Source of the DNA: Phocicoccus schoeneichii
GTDB taxonomy: Bacteria; Bacillota; Bacilli; Staphylococcales; Salinicoccaceae
NCBI RefSeq assembly: GCF_014635565.1
Contig: NZ_BMDB01000001.1
Coordinates: 434,001-498,000, forward strand
Direction of reading: 5' to 3'
Length of the DNA: 64,000 nucleotides
Made by a program: the position numbers and the translations under genes. Below the pieces are notes generated by a model, which searched no databases, was not told the origin of the DNA, and was given only the letters and a program-made list of their open reading frames with translations. Below are positions 35,928-44,992 of this stretch, piece by piece; position 1 is the first letter of the stretch, and every line of letters starts with the position of its first letter.

Positions 35928-37163
35928 TTATTTAATGTGGGAAAGTGATGCTTCAATTGTCGTTTTCTCAGTTGCTACTATCGTCGCGACAAAGCTGATT
36001 AAACCAATAATTAAGAAAATAATTATATTCATATTTGTTGAGTTAAATAGGTCAAATAATAGTCCCATTAGAATTGGTCCTATTGCTGCAAAAATATACC
36101 CTACAGATTGAGCAAATCCACTCATACCAATACTTCCACTATGTGTTTCTGCTTTTAATGCAAATAGAGCCATACATGAACTAAAGCTTGCACCAATACC
36201 TGCTCCAATAAGTAGCATTGCAATAAATAAGAGTATTGCATTTGTCGTAAAGAATAGTAAGAAACCAAATAAGAAAAATGCGCCAATTAAGTAAGCGATA
36301 ATTTTTTGATTCTCTAACTTAGCAATTAGCATTGGGAATACAAATGTTGTGGGAATGACAATGAGTTGCAACGCCATGAAGTAATATCCTGCTGCGTGTA
36401 GAGAAATCCCTTTATCTACTAACATCGTTGGTGCCCAAGCCACTAAGCTATAGAAGATGATTGATTGACCACCAAATAGAGCTGTGATTGCCCAAACAAG
36501 TTTAGACTTTGCAACGTTTTTAAATGTAAATTTATTACCTTCACGATTAACAACAAATCTTGCTAATGTCTTCGGATTTAAGAATAATTGTCTTATCCAT
36601 ACAATGAGTGCAACAAGTGCGAGTGCTGCCCAAATACCTAGACCAAATTTATACCCATGTTCTGAGCTGTGTGAAATAGGCACAGCAAATCCACTTCCGA
36701 GCCCTGAAACAAGGTTCATCGTCGTACTGTAAATCCCTGTGATGATACCAATCTGGAACGGGAATTTTAACATAACGAAACTTGGCATAGCCACGTTTGT
36801 AAATGTAATTCCAATAGCAATAAGTATTGTACCAGTAATAAACATGTTAATATCGCCCATCACTCTGATTAACAGTCCTAAAAATATTAAAATAATTGCT
36901 ATAAATACTGTATGCCTAAGTGATGACAATTGTACGATTCTAATTACGTATGGAGATACAAGTCCGAAGATAATTAATGGAATAGTTGTAAGTAATCCTG
37001 CTACTGTGTTTGAAATCATTAAATCTGCTTTAATATCTCCCATTAATGGGCCAACAACAGTTAGAGGTACGCGCATCATTGTTGCGATAAGTATAATACT
37101 AATTAAAAATTTCCATTGACCAAGTATAGGTCGATCACTCAATTGGTTATCTAAGCTGTTCAT
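35928..37163 (-). CDS. CynX/NimT-type MFS transporter, copy 2
   Basis: A 411-residue, 12-helix carrier: RVPLTVVGPLMGDIKADLMI, SNTVAGLLTTIPLIIFGLVSPYV, SGFAQSVGYIFAAIGPILMG. It shares long blocks with the downstream copy, so the pair is a tandem duplication. It is separated from the carbamate kinase gene by a terminator-like palindrome, but the proximity to the end of the ureide operon suggests a role with it. Substrate not known. Confidence 0.8.
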   Translation of the reverse strand: MNSLDNQLSDRPILGQWKFLISIILIATMMRVPLTVVGPLMGDIKADLMISNTVAGLLTTIPLIIFGLVSPYVIRIVQLSSLRHTVFIAIILIFLGLLIRVMGDINMFITGTILIAIGITFTNVAMPSFVMLKFPFQIGIITGIYSTTMNLVSGLGSGFAVPISHSSEHGYKFGLGIWAALALVALIVWIRQLFLNPKTLARFVVNREGNKFTFKNVAKSKLVWAITALFGGQSIIFYSLVAWAPTMLVDKGISLHAAGYYFMALQLIVIPTTFVFPMLIAKLENQKIIAYLIGAFFLFGFLLFFTTNAILLFIAMLLIGAGIGASFSSCMALFALKAETHSGSIGMSGFAQSVGYIFAAIGPILMGLLFDLFNSTNMNIIIFLIIGLISFVATIVATEKTTIEASLSHIK

Positions 37164-37198
37164 TTATGTCCTCCTTTTATATTAAATACAAAAAAGAA

Positions 37199-37224
37199 CT
37201 AAGCAACACGTGTTGCTTAGCTCT
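37199..37224 (-). terminator. Terminator after the ureide operon
   Basis: CTAAGCAACACGTGTTGCTTAG is a perfect palindrome followed on the minus strand by TTCTTTTTTG. Confidence 0.82.
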
Positions 37225-37258
37225 TATAAAGTCTTACAATTACTGAAGAGCTAGTGAA

Positions 37259-38194
37259 TTATAGAGTAATTCTTGTACCTGCTTTACCTTCAAGTGCATC
37301 TACTGCGTCTTCTAAAGCACAGATGATTGCAACTTTACCAGTTTTAGCAAATTCAACAGCTGCTTGGATTTTTGGTAACATAGATCCAGCAGGGAACTGA
37401 TCGTCAGCAATATGTTTTTCAGCTTCTTCTACTGTGATATTTTCAAGTCTTTCTTCGTTTTCTTTACCCCAGTTAATGTAAACGTTGGATACGTCAGTGA
37501 GCATCATGAATACATCAGCATCAGATTGTTCCGATAGTTTAAGTCCAGAGCGGTCTTTGTCGATTACAGCTTCAACACCGTGGATTTCGCCGTTTTCGTC
37601 TCTCCATACTGGAATTCCGCCACCACCAGATGAAATTACGATTGAACCTGCATCTGATAATGTTTTAATCTCGTCTACACCATGAATTACTTTTGGTTCT
37701 GGTGAAGGTACTACTCTGCGGTATCCGCGTCCAGCGTCTTCTGCCATGTTGAAACCTTGTTGTTCCATTTCTCTAGCTTCTTCTTCTGTGAAGAATACAC
37801 CGATTGGTTTAGTTGGGTTATCGAAAGCTTTGTCGTCTTTGTCAACTTCAGCCATAGTAAGTAAAGTTACTACGTTTGTGTCGTTTCCAGCTTCTCTTAA
37901 TTTGTTTTTAAGTGCTGTTTCAAGCATGTAACCAATCATACCTTGTGATTCAGCGTTGTTCACGAAGATTGGCATAGGCGTGATTTTATCTTTCGCTGCT
38001 TCGTTTTGAGCGATGATGTTACCTACTTGGGGTCCGTTACCGTGAGTTACGATAATGTCGTGACCTGCTTTTGTGATGTTTACCATTGAGTCAGCTGCAC
38101 TTACAACGTTACCATATTGGTTTTCGAAGTTGGGATGTTGACCTGGTCTTAAGATCGCGTTTCCACCTAAAGCTAAAACTACTTTTTTACCCAT
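37259..38194 (-). CDS. allK: Carbamate kinase of the oxamate pathway (AllK/ArcC type)
   Basis: A 311-residue carbamate kinase. Motifs: ALGGNAILRPGQ, VTHGNGPQVGN, SSGGGGIPV (near 190), the ADP-binding EAVIDKDRSGLKLSEQSDAD, and GSMLPKIQAAVEF. Carbamoyl phosphate plus ADP gives carbamate and ATP. Being last in an operon with AllFGH, it would harvest the carbamoyl phosphate released from oxalurate. Sequence alone cannot tell it from the arginine-deiminase ArcC; the neighbours decide the name. Confidence 0.92.
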   Translation of the reverse strand: MGKKVVLALGGNAILRPGQHPNFENQYGNVVSAADSMVNITKAGHDIIVTHGNGPQVGNIIAQNEAAKDKITPMPIFVNNAESQGMIGYMLETALKNKLREAGNDTNVVTLLTMAEVDKDDKAFDNPTKPIGVFFTEEEAREMEQQGFNMAEDAGRGYRRVVPSPEPKVIHGVDEIKTLSDAGSIVISSGGGGIPVWRDENGEIHGVEAVIDKDRSGLKLSEQSDADVFMMLTDVSNVYINWGKENEERLENITVEEAEKHIADDQFPAGSMLPKIQAAVEFAKTGKVAIICALEDAVDALEGKAGTRITL

Positions 38195-38201
38195 TTTTAA
38201 T

Positions 38202-38975
38202 TCACTCCTGATTTAAAGTTTTGTATATTCCATACAATGTGTCTAGTCCTGATGAAGAACCAAGTGCTTTCAATGCATTCATTGTTTCTACACTAGGGTT
38301 ACGCTGTAATGCTGTAACTCTAGAGCTAAATATTTCTTTTAAAGCAAGTAGAATAAATGCTTTTGATACCATTGTTGTTAGATTCTCGTTATAGAGTCGT
38401 TCAATTAAACTATAACTTCTATCATCAATGAATTTATCGAGCGCATCAGCATATAGTATGCCAGATAAAATATCATCTCCTGTTGGAGTGAGTCCTTTAC
38501 CTCGTCCAACAAAATATCTTAATGTTGTTTCAAGTTCTGGACTGTAGTTCTTTAGTCCATCAAGCAATTTTTTCATTTTCAAATCATCGAAATCAGAATT
38601 TTGATAACTTGAGAAATCAATGTGCTTAAAATTTTCTCTTAGCTGATTAAGATCTGCTAAATGAAAGTCAAAGTCTGGTCTAAATTCTTCAACCTGATTT
38701 AACATGATTGAATAATTTTTGTGTCTGATTTCTTGTCGGTTGATTGTAATTTTATCATGTGGTTTTGATTTTGTAACTACTTCTTTGACACTGTACTGGT
38801 CAAGAGTGATGCCAAATGGAAAGTATCCATTCTTATCTGTACCAATGAACAAGAGTGTTCCAGTCTTATTGACAAGATTCACACCATTATTAAAAACAGA
38901 GTGGATTTTAAGTTCCCGCTCTGTTTTTAAAAGGTGCAGTGCGGCAGAACCCGCCACACTAGCAGTGTATAACAT
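38202..38975 (-). CDS. allH: Oxamate carbamoyltransferase subunit AllH (YlbF/DUF2877)
   Basis: A 257-residue DUF2877 protein: YFVGRGKGLTPTGDDILSGIL (near 165-185) is the family signature, followed by SKAFILLALKEIFSSRVTAL. In E. coli the orthologue YlbF (AllH) is required with FdrA and YlbE for conversion of oxalurate and phosphate to oxamate and carbamoyl phosphate. The start overlaps the allG stop by one base; allK follows after 7 bp. Confidence 0.87.
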   Translation of the reverse strand: MLYTASVAGSAALHLLKTERELKIHSVFNNGVNLVNKTGTLLFIGTDKNGYFPFGITLDQYSVKEVVTKSKPHDKITINRQEIRHKNYSIMLNQVEEFRPDFDFHLADLNQLRENFKHIDFSSYQNSDFDDLKMKKLLDGLKNYSPELETTLRYFVGRGKGLTPTGDDILSGILYADALDKFIDDRSYSLIERLYNENLTTMVSKAFILLALKEIFSSRVTALQRNPSVETMNALKALGSSSGLDTLYGIYKTLNQE

Positions 38976-40258
38976 TACTCCATACCAAGTTTTTTAGCGT
39001 ATGCTGTAATTGCTTTTTCGAAAGCTTCCATCGGAGGGTTTACTGTACCTGCACCAATTTGACCACGACCAGCGACTTTGTTTGCAATACCAGTGTTAAT
39101 TACTGGAAGAATTCCTGTTTCAACTACTAAGCGTGCGTCAATTCCTGTAGGAGCGCCTTTGAAGTTCCAAGTTGGAATGATCCAGTTAGGGTTTTCTGCA
39201 ATTGTGATTTCAGCCATGTCGTTTGAAGTTTCAAGTGCATCGTTGAATCCACCCGTTCCTACGAAACGAGTTACTGCAGGAGCGGCGATCATAGCCATAC
39301 CACCAACACCGATTGTTTCAGTGATTGCTGAGTCACCCATATCTGGGTTAGCGTCATCTTCTGAAAATCCAGTGAAGTATAGACCTTGCGGTGTGTTCAC
39401 TGGACCTGTGAACCATTCGTCACCCATACCAGCGATACGGATTCCGAACTCATGTCCGTTACGGCACATTGCAGTTACAATTGTACCTGATTGAATTTCA
39501 TTACGTGCAGTGTCAGTCATAACTTTACCTGCAGCCATTGCAATGTTTAAGAAGAATTGGTCAGTGTCGGCTAAGAACTGAATTACATCTTCTTTATCTT
39601 TTTGATCTACGTCTTCTAAAGCCGTAATGATTGGAGCTAAGTCACGTAAGAATGCATATGAAGCAGCAATATTACGTTGGTGGAATTCGTCACCCATAGC
39701 AATTGCACGAGCAATCGCACCGTTAACGTTCATTCCGCCTTCAATTTTTCTTAATGCTTTAGATAATACTGGACCTAAAACATCACGTTGCCATTCTAAT
39801 CTTTCGATTACTTGTGGACCGAATGCACCGAAACGTAATACCGCACCGATACCTTCGTTTAGAGTACAATATGCTGTATTATTTTCAGTTTCATTGCTTG
39901 TATCTTTAACAACTAATACTGGGAAGTTAGCTGAAGTGATACCACCCATTGGTCCAACACCGTTTACATGGTGGAATGGTACAAAACGAATTTCGTCATT
40001 TTCTAACATTTTACGTGCGTCTTCTTCGTTATCTGCCCATTTTTCGAAAAGAATCGCACCTACACATGAACCTTGCATTGGATCCGACATTTGGTCGAAA
40101 CGGATTGGGGGTCCTGCGTGTAATAATGTTTTCGTGTTTTCATCGTTAAGTTCAGGAATTACTGATTTTGCTGGTACAACGTCCATAAGTGTTGGTTGTG
40201 TTGAAATCATTCTTTGAACTACTGCTTCGTTTGCTTCATCAATTGTTTTGAATCCCAT
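38975..40258 (-). CDS. allG: Oxamate carbamoyltransferase subunit AllG (YlbE/DUF1116)
   Basis: A 427-residue DUF1116 protein with the family blocks GPPIRFDQMSDPMQGSCVGA, FVPFHHVNGVGPMGGITSAN, MCRNGHEFGIRIAGMGDEWF and VNPPMEAFEKAI. It is the largest partner of FdrA and YlbF homologues. It begins 2 bp after the allF stop, so translation is probably coupled. It lies in the central catalytic block of the operon. Confidence 0.9.
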   Translation of the reverse strand: MGFKTIDEANEAVVQRMISTQPTLMDVVPAKSVIPELNDENTKTLLHAGPPIRFDQMSDPMQGSCVGAILFEKWADNEEDARKMLENDEIRFVPFHHVNGVGPMGGITSANFPVLVVKDTSNETENNTAYCTLNEGIGAVLRFGAFGPQVIERLEWQRDVLGPVLSKALRKIEGGMNVNGAIARAIAMGDEFHQRNIAASYAFLRDLAPIITALEDVDQKDKEDVIQFLADTDQFFLNIAMAAGKVMTDTARNEIQSGTIVTAMCRNGHEFGIRIAGMGDEWFTGPVNTPQGLYFTGFSEDDANPDMGDSAITETIGVGGMAMIAAPAVTRFVGTGGFNDALETSNDMAEITIAENPNWIIPTWNFKGAPTGIDARLVVETGILPVINTGIANKVAGRGQIGAGTVNPPMEAFEKAITAYAKKLGME

Positions 40259-40260
40259 TA

Positions 40261-42000
40261 TTAAATGTCTCCTTCGTAGTGATTTAAGAACTGAAGTACT
40301 TTCATTAATTCTTCGTTACCACCTGCTGATGGTCTCCAGTTGAATTGTACGTAATCGACTTCTTGGTCAACTAGTGCTTCTGTGAAACCTTCTAAACCAA
40401 TGTTAATTACTGAAAGTTCTCCTGAAATTAAGTCTTTTAAGCTGTCTGCAACTGTAAGATCTTCATTTGTTTTATCAAATGATTTTACTTCTCTTACTGG
40501 TTGCTCAACTTTTTCACCAATTAAGTTAAGTGCAGTACGAACCATTTGGTCGTTTGTATCACAGATTACTGCACCAGCACCTTCTAAGATACGACGTTGT
40601 GAGTCATAACCTTGTACGTCTTTGTCTGTACCTACTACTGTTGCGAGAACTACTACTTCTTGGCCAGCGTCTTTCTTAGCTGCAAGGAATTTTTCGATTG
40701 CTGGAGCAAGTTGTGCTGCCATGTTTTTGTGTGAACCATATCCAAGTACGTTGTCTAAAAGTACAACTGCGATTTCATCGTCTGATGCAGCTGATTCTAG
40801 AGCTTTTAGTCTGTTTGCTGGGTCGATCATTGGGTGTGGTGTACCTTGAGTGTACATGTCATCACCTAGGTCAATGATTTGGTGGTGTTCACTCTTATAT
40901 ACGAATGCTTCGTCTTCAGCAGATTCTTCACCAGTTGCATGTTTGATTAACATCGCAGCTTCAGTTGCTAACGTACCACCTGAGTAGAATCCACGGATTC
41001 CAACTTGTTTGTCATTAAAGTTCGCTGTAACGTCTTCTTTGATTGATGGTTCGAATGAAACTTCTTCACCTTTAGATTTTTGTAAAGCAGCAATTGCTGT
41101 TTCTTCTAAAGTATATGCGTGGAAAATGTTTTCTTCAGTATATTCTGGAGTGTCACCTAGGTAAAGAACAACTACTGGTTTGTCTAATGAACGTAGTACG
41201 CTATTTACTTTATCTTGAATTGCTTCTGACGAAGGTTTAGACAATACAGTGATTACGTCTACTGATGGGTCACTGTTTAATGCTTTGATAGCGTCGATCA
41301 TAGTGATTGCGCCGATAGCATCTTTAAGGTCACGACCACCCGTACCGATAGCGTTAGTTACGCCGCCACCTAAACGGTCGGTAATTGTAGTTACTTCTTG
41401 GATACCTGTACCAGAAGCACCAACTACACCAATGTTACCTTTGTTGATTATGTTTGTGAATGCAAGAGGCGTACCATTGATTACACCAGTACCAGCATCA
41501 GGACCCATTACGAGTAATCCTTTTTTGTGTGCAGTTTCTTTAAGTTTACGCTCATCTTCTACAGAAACGTTGTCTGAGAACATGAATACGTTTAGGTTGT
41601 TATGAAGTGCGTTCATACCTTCCATAGCCGCGTATTGACCTGGTAAAGAAATCAGTGCAACGTTAGGCTCTTTAGCGATTGTTAAAGCTTTTCTCCAGTT
41701 ATTTGCTTCTACTTCTTCCTCGTCATCTGCGCCACCAGCAAGTTCTGAATCAACTAAAGCTGAAATCTCTTCTACTTTAGATTCATCATCAGTGTCAACA
41801 ACGATAACGATGTCGTTAGCACCAGCTTCTCTCATTTCTTCAGTATCAAAACCACCACCAGCAAGGATATCTTTGTTTGCTGGAGTTGCCATCATAGCTT
41901 GTGCTTTGTTTACACCCTCAACTTCGTTTAATTTGTTAGATAATAACATCAAAACGATTGAGTCTTGATAAGTGTTTGGTTTAGTAATTGTGTATAACAT
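40261..42000 (-). CDS. allF: Oxamate carbamoyltransferase subunit AllF (FdrA)
   Basis: A 579-residue protein with two succinyl-CoA-synthetase-like folds. The CoA-binding-like domain has VGASGTGIQEVTTITDRLGG (near 195) and the ligase-like half has VVLLDNVLGYGSHKNMAAQLAP. FdrA is the E. coli orthologue (AllF). Its clustering with AllG, AllH and carbamate kinase repeats the E. coli all operon. Acidic insert near residues 90-100 (ADDEEEVEANN). Confidence 0.9.
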   Translation of the reverse strand: MLYTITKPNTYQDSIVLMLLSNKLNEVEGVNKAQAMMATPANKDILAGGGFDTEEMREAGANDIVIVVDTDDESKVEEISALVDSELAGGADDEEEVEANNWRKALTIAKEPNVALISLPGQYAAMEGMNALHNNLNVFMFSDNVSVEDERKLKETAHKKGLLVMGPDAGTGVINGTPLAFTNIINKGNIGVVGASGTGIQEVTTITDRLGGGVTNAIGTGGRDLKDAIGAITMIDAIKALNSDPSVDVITVLSKPSSEAIQDKVNSVLRSLDKPVVVLYLGDTPEYTEENIFHAYTLEETAIAALQKSKGEEVSFEPSIKEDVTANFNDKQVGIRGFYSGGTLATEAAMLIKHATGEESAEDEAFVYKSEHHQIIDLGDDMYTQGTPHPMIDPANRLKALESAASDDEIAVVLLDNVLGYGSHKNMAAQLAPAIEKFLAAKKDAGQEVVVLATVVGTDKDVQGYDSQRRILEGAGAVICDTNDQMVRTALNLIGEKVEQPVREVKSFDKTNEDLTVADSLKDLISGELSVINIGLEGFTEALVDQEVDYVQFNWRPSAGGNEELMKVLQFLNHYEGDI

Positions 42001-42020
42001 TATGTGCCTCCATATTTATA

Positions 42021-43082
42021 TTATTCAGCAAATTTATTTTTGCCGTGGTATCGATCGTAATGAACATCATCACTGATTAAATATTCATAGATGTCATCAA
42101 CAATTTCAATTCCACCAGCTTCATCGTACTTTTTAGCACGTAGTAATCCGCGTTCACCTGGGTAATAGATTTCCCCATAACCTGGTGCTGCAGGTTGTTC
42201 TTTAAGCTCATCAAGCATTGTGCTGATTTGCTTTTTAAACAACTCTAAATCTGTAAAATAGCGTGGATTAATTACAATGTGTAATTGACCAAGGTCACGT
42301 CCTTTAGTTAAATCATGATACATTGACGAGACATGTTTACCAAATGGTAATCCGAGTAAGCTACCTGAAAGTACGTCTACCATCATCATTAAGCCGTAAC
42401 CTTTTGGTCCAGCAGCTGGTACAAGAGCATGTACATCTCTTGAATCGGTTGTTGGTTCACCTTTATCATTTACAGCCCATGTATCAGGGATTTTTTCACC
42501 TTTACTTCTAGCATCAAGAACTTTACCCCACGCCTGAACAGTAGTTGCCATATCAAATGTGATGATACGATCATCGTTTGATGGCGCACTGAATGCGATT
42601 GGGTTCGTTCCGAAATATGCTTCAGTACCACCAAATGGTACAACCATAGGATCTGATTGGCATACTGATAAAGCCACCATGTCTTTTTTACCAGCCATCT
42701 CAGTGAAATATCCGAGTGCACCGCTGTGAGACATGTGCTTAATACCTACTACTGCTACACCATTTTCTTCAGCAATTTCTATTGCTTTTTCCATAGCGTA
42801 ACGTGCTGCTTCATGACCTGCTCCGTTATCTGCATCTAAGATTGCAGATGTTGGTCCAGTTTTTTCAAATTTGTACTCTGGATTGTTAGTGATTCCGCCT
42901 TTAGCAATACGTTCAGCATAGTACTCAACACGGACAGCACCGTGAGAGTGAATCCCACGGTGGTCAGCCCATACAAGTACATCTGCCATAGCATTAGCAG
43001 TTTCTTCATTTACGCCAGCTTTAACAAATTTATTCTTCATGAGTTCAAATAATTTTGTTTGTTCTACGTGCACTGAATACAC
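42021..43082 (-). CDS. allD: Ureidoglycolate dehydrogenase AllD, copy 2
   Basis: A 353-residue NAD-dependent dehydrogenase of the malate/L-lactate (Ldh_2) family. It matches E. coli AllD almost block for block: DHRGIHSHGAVRVEYYAERI, CQSDPMVVPFGG, FDMATTVQAWGKVLDARS, AAGPKGYGLMMMVDVLSG, GIEIVDDIYEYLISDDVHY. It oxidises ureidoglycolate to oxalurate. It lies 7 bp downstream of a paralogue. This copy keeps the E. coli-like C-terminus ending KNKFAE and is the likelier canonical enzyme. Confidence 0.92.
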   Translation of the reverse strand: MYSVHVEQTKLFELMKNKFVKAGVNEETANAMADVLVWADHRGIHSHGAVRVEYYAERIAKGGITNNPEYKFEKTGPTSAILDADNGAGHEAARYAMEKAIEIAEENGVAVVGIKHMSHSGALGYFTEMAGKKDMVALSVCQSDPMVVPFGGTEAYFGTNPIAFSAPSNDDRIITFDMATTVQAWGKVLDARSKGEKIPDTWAVNDKGEPTTDSRDVHALVPAAGPKGYGLMMMVDVLSGSLLGLPFGKHVSSMYHDLTKGRDLGQLHIVINPRYFTDLELFKKQISTMLDELKEQPAAPGYGEIYYPGERGLLRAKKYDEAGGIEIVDDIYEYLISDDVHYDRYHGKNKFAE

Positions 43083-43089
43083 CTACTTA

Positions 43090-44121
43090 TTAATATAATC
43101 GGTCAGATTCTAAGAAATTTACAATGTCTTCTGGTATTGGAATTCCATCTTTGTCGTACTCTTCTTTTACAGCATTCATTAGTTCACCAGGATAGTATAC
43201 TTGGTCAAATCCAGGTGCTGGTTTTTGATCGTGTAATTCTTGAACCATTTGTTCCATCTTTTCAATTAATGCATCTTTAGATGAGAAGAAATCAGGGTTA
43301 ATTACAATGTGTAATTGACCTAAGTTTCTGTACTCAGATAAATCTGCATACATTGATGAAACGTGCTTACCGAATGGTAATCCAAGTAATGATCCAGCAA
43401 GAACGTCTACCATCATCATAAGTCCGTAACCTTTAGGACCTGCAACTGGTAAAAGTGCGTTAACTTCCCAAGGATCTGTTGTTGGTTTACCGTCTTTGTC
43501 TACCGCCCAAGTGTCAGGGATTTCTTTATTCTTACTTCTTGCATCGAGAATTTTACCCCAAGCTTGAACTGTTGTTGCCATATCGAAAACGATTGGCTTA
43601 TTACCTTCAGCTCTAGGTGCTCCGAAAGCAATCGGGTTAGTACCAAAGTAAGGTTCAGATCCACCAAATGGTACAACCATTGGGTCAGATTGTACTACTG
43701 ATAAAGCTACCATACCTTTTTCAGCTGCTTTTTCAACGTAGTAACCAATCGCACCTGAGTGAGAAAGTCTAGACATTCCCACTACTGCTACACCATTTTC
43801 TTCAGCCATTTCTATAGCTTTTTCCATAGCTTCATGTGCTACATATGTTCCTTTAGCGTTATCACCGTGGAAAATCGCTGTCGAAGGACCTGTTTTTTCC
43901 CATTTAAATTCTGGGTCGTTGTTAAATCCACCTTTGGCTTGTCTTTCTGAGTAGTACTGCATTCTCACAGAACCGTGAGAGTGAATACCACGTTCGTCAG
44001 CCCACAGTAATACATCTGCGGTACGATCTGCAAATTCTTCTTTCATACCATTTGCGATAAATTTTTGTTTGAATAACTCTCTTAATTTATCAGCAGGTAC
44101 TCTAACTAGTTTTTCTGACAT
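43090..44121 (-). CDS. allD: Ureidoglycolate dehydrogenase AllD-like, copy 1
   Basis: A 343-residue paralogue of the adjacent gene with the same catalytic and NAD-binding blocks (DERGIHSHGSVRMQYYSERQ, QSDPMVVPFGGSEPYFGTNP, PVAGPKGYGLMMMVDVLAG). The C-terminus is shorter (ends NFLESDRLY). The presence of both suggests different substrate range, a heteromer, or a recent duplication under selection for dosage. Either could act on ureidoglycolate or a related 2-hydroxy acid. Confidence 0.85.
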   Translation of the reverse strand: MSEKLVRVPADKLRELFKQKFIANGMKEEFADRTADVLLWADERGIHSHGSVRMQYYSERQAKGGFNNDPEFKWEKTGPSTAIFHGDNAKGTYVAHEAMEKAIEMAEENGVAVVGMSRLSHSGAIGYYVEKAAEKGMVALSVVQSDPMVVPFGGSEPYFGTNPIAFGAPRAEGNKPIVFDMATTVQAWGKILDARSKNKEIPDTWAVDKDGKPTTDPWEVNALLPVAGPKGYGLMMMVDVLAGSLLGLPFGKHVSSMYADLSEYRNLGQLHIVINPDFFSSKDALIEKMEQMVQELHDQKPAPGFDQVYYPGELMNAVKEEYDKDGIPIPEDIVNFLESDRLY

Positions 44122-44151
44122 CGAATCCCTCCCTTTGACTTTAATTTAAAA

Positions 44152-44943
44152 TTATAGTTCGATATCTCTGTTTGCATCTTTAGAGTAGATGTAAGAGAAT
44201 TCTTCATCTAATCCAACTGCGTAAGTTGCTTGTGGAGTGTAAGCTGCCATAAAGATGTAATCACCTTTATCTACTGGCATCCATTCGTTGTCTAAGTTAT
44301 AAACACCACGTCCTGAAAGTACGTATGCACCGTGCTCTTGTACGTGTGTTTCAATGTAACCATGTGAAGCACCTGGTTTAAATGAAAGGATGTGGATGTT
44401 CATGTCATAAGCAAGGTCTGCTGGTAAGAAGTCTGTAACTTGAACTTCTTCCATGCCTTCGTATGCTTTCCAAGTAAGGTCGTTTTTATTTCCAGATATT
44501 ACTTCTGGTTGGCCAACACCTTTAGCTTCTTGGTAACGTTTTTTGTAAAGGAATACTCTTGAATCTTCACCTTTATTGTTGTTCACGAAAGTCATTTCTA
44601 AGTGAGGTGGTGCATATACATATCCACCTTCAGTTAATTCATACTCTTTTCCGTCAACAGTAACTGTGATATTTCCGTATACTACATAGATGAATGTTTG
44701 AATTCCGTTTCCACCAAAACCTTGAGTGTTTCCACCATTGTTTTTAAGTGTAACTAGATAGTCAACAAAACGTGCACCGATTCTTGGTGAACCTAAGATT
44801 GTGATGTCGCAGTCGTCAAATCCTGGTACGACGTTATTTACTAAGCCGTCTGGAGTTAAAACAGCATAATTATCTTTTTTTACTACTGATCTAAGTTCTA
44901 ATAGGCCTTCTCTGTAGCCTTGTTGATGGTTTAAGTAACCCAT
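44152..44943 (-). CDS. allE: (S)-ureidoglycine aminohydrolase AllE
   Basis: A 263-residue bicupin. Family segments: GYREGLLELRSVVKKDNYAV (start), VYAPPHLEMTFVNNN, HILSFKPGASHGYIETHVQEHGAYVLSGRGVYNLDNEW (about 195-232) with the metal-binding His/Glu cluster, and DYIFMAAYTPQATYAV. It converts ureidoglycine to ureidoglycolate with release of ammonia. It sits between allC and allD in the operon, matching the reaction order. Confidence 0.93.
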   Translation of the reverse strand: MGYLNHQQGYREGLLELRSVVKKDNYAVLTPDGLVNNVVPGFDDCDITILGSPRIGARFVDYLVTLKNNGGNTQGFGGNGIQTFIYVVYGNITVTVDGKEYELTEGGYVYAPPHLEMTFVNNNKGEDSRVFLYKKRYQEAKGVGQPEVISGNKNDLTWKAYEGMEEVQVTDFLPADLAYDMNIHILSFKPGASHGYIETHVQEHGAYVLSGRGVYNLDNEWMPVDKGDYIFMAAYTPQATYAVGLDEEFSYIYSKDANRDIEL

Positions 44944-44992
44944 TTATATATCCCCCTAAAAGTTTTAAAAATTTAATAAAACAATTTTTTAA

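Noticed and set aside
39078-40217. Long plus-strand frames opposite allG
   Set aside because: Antisense shadows of a conserved gene; no ribosome binding sites and no plausible protein features.
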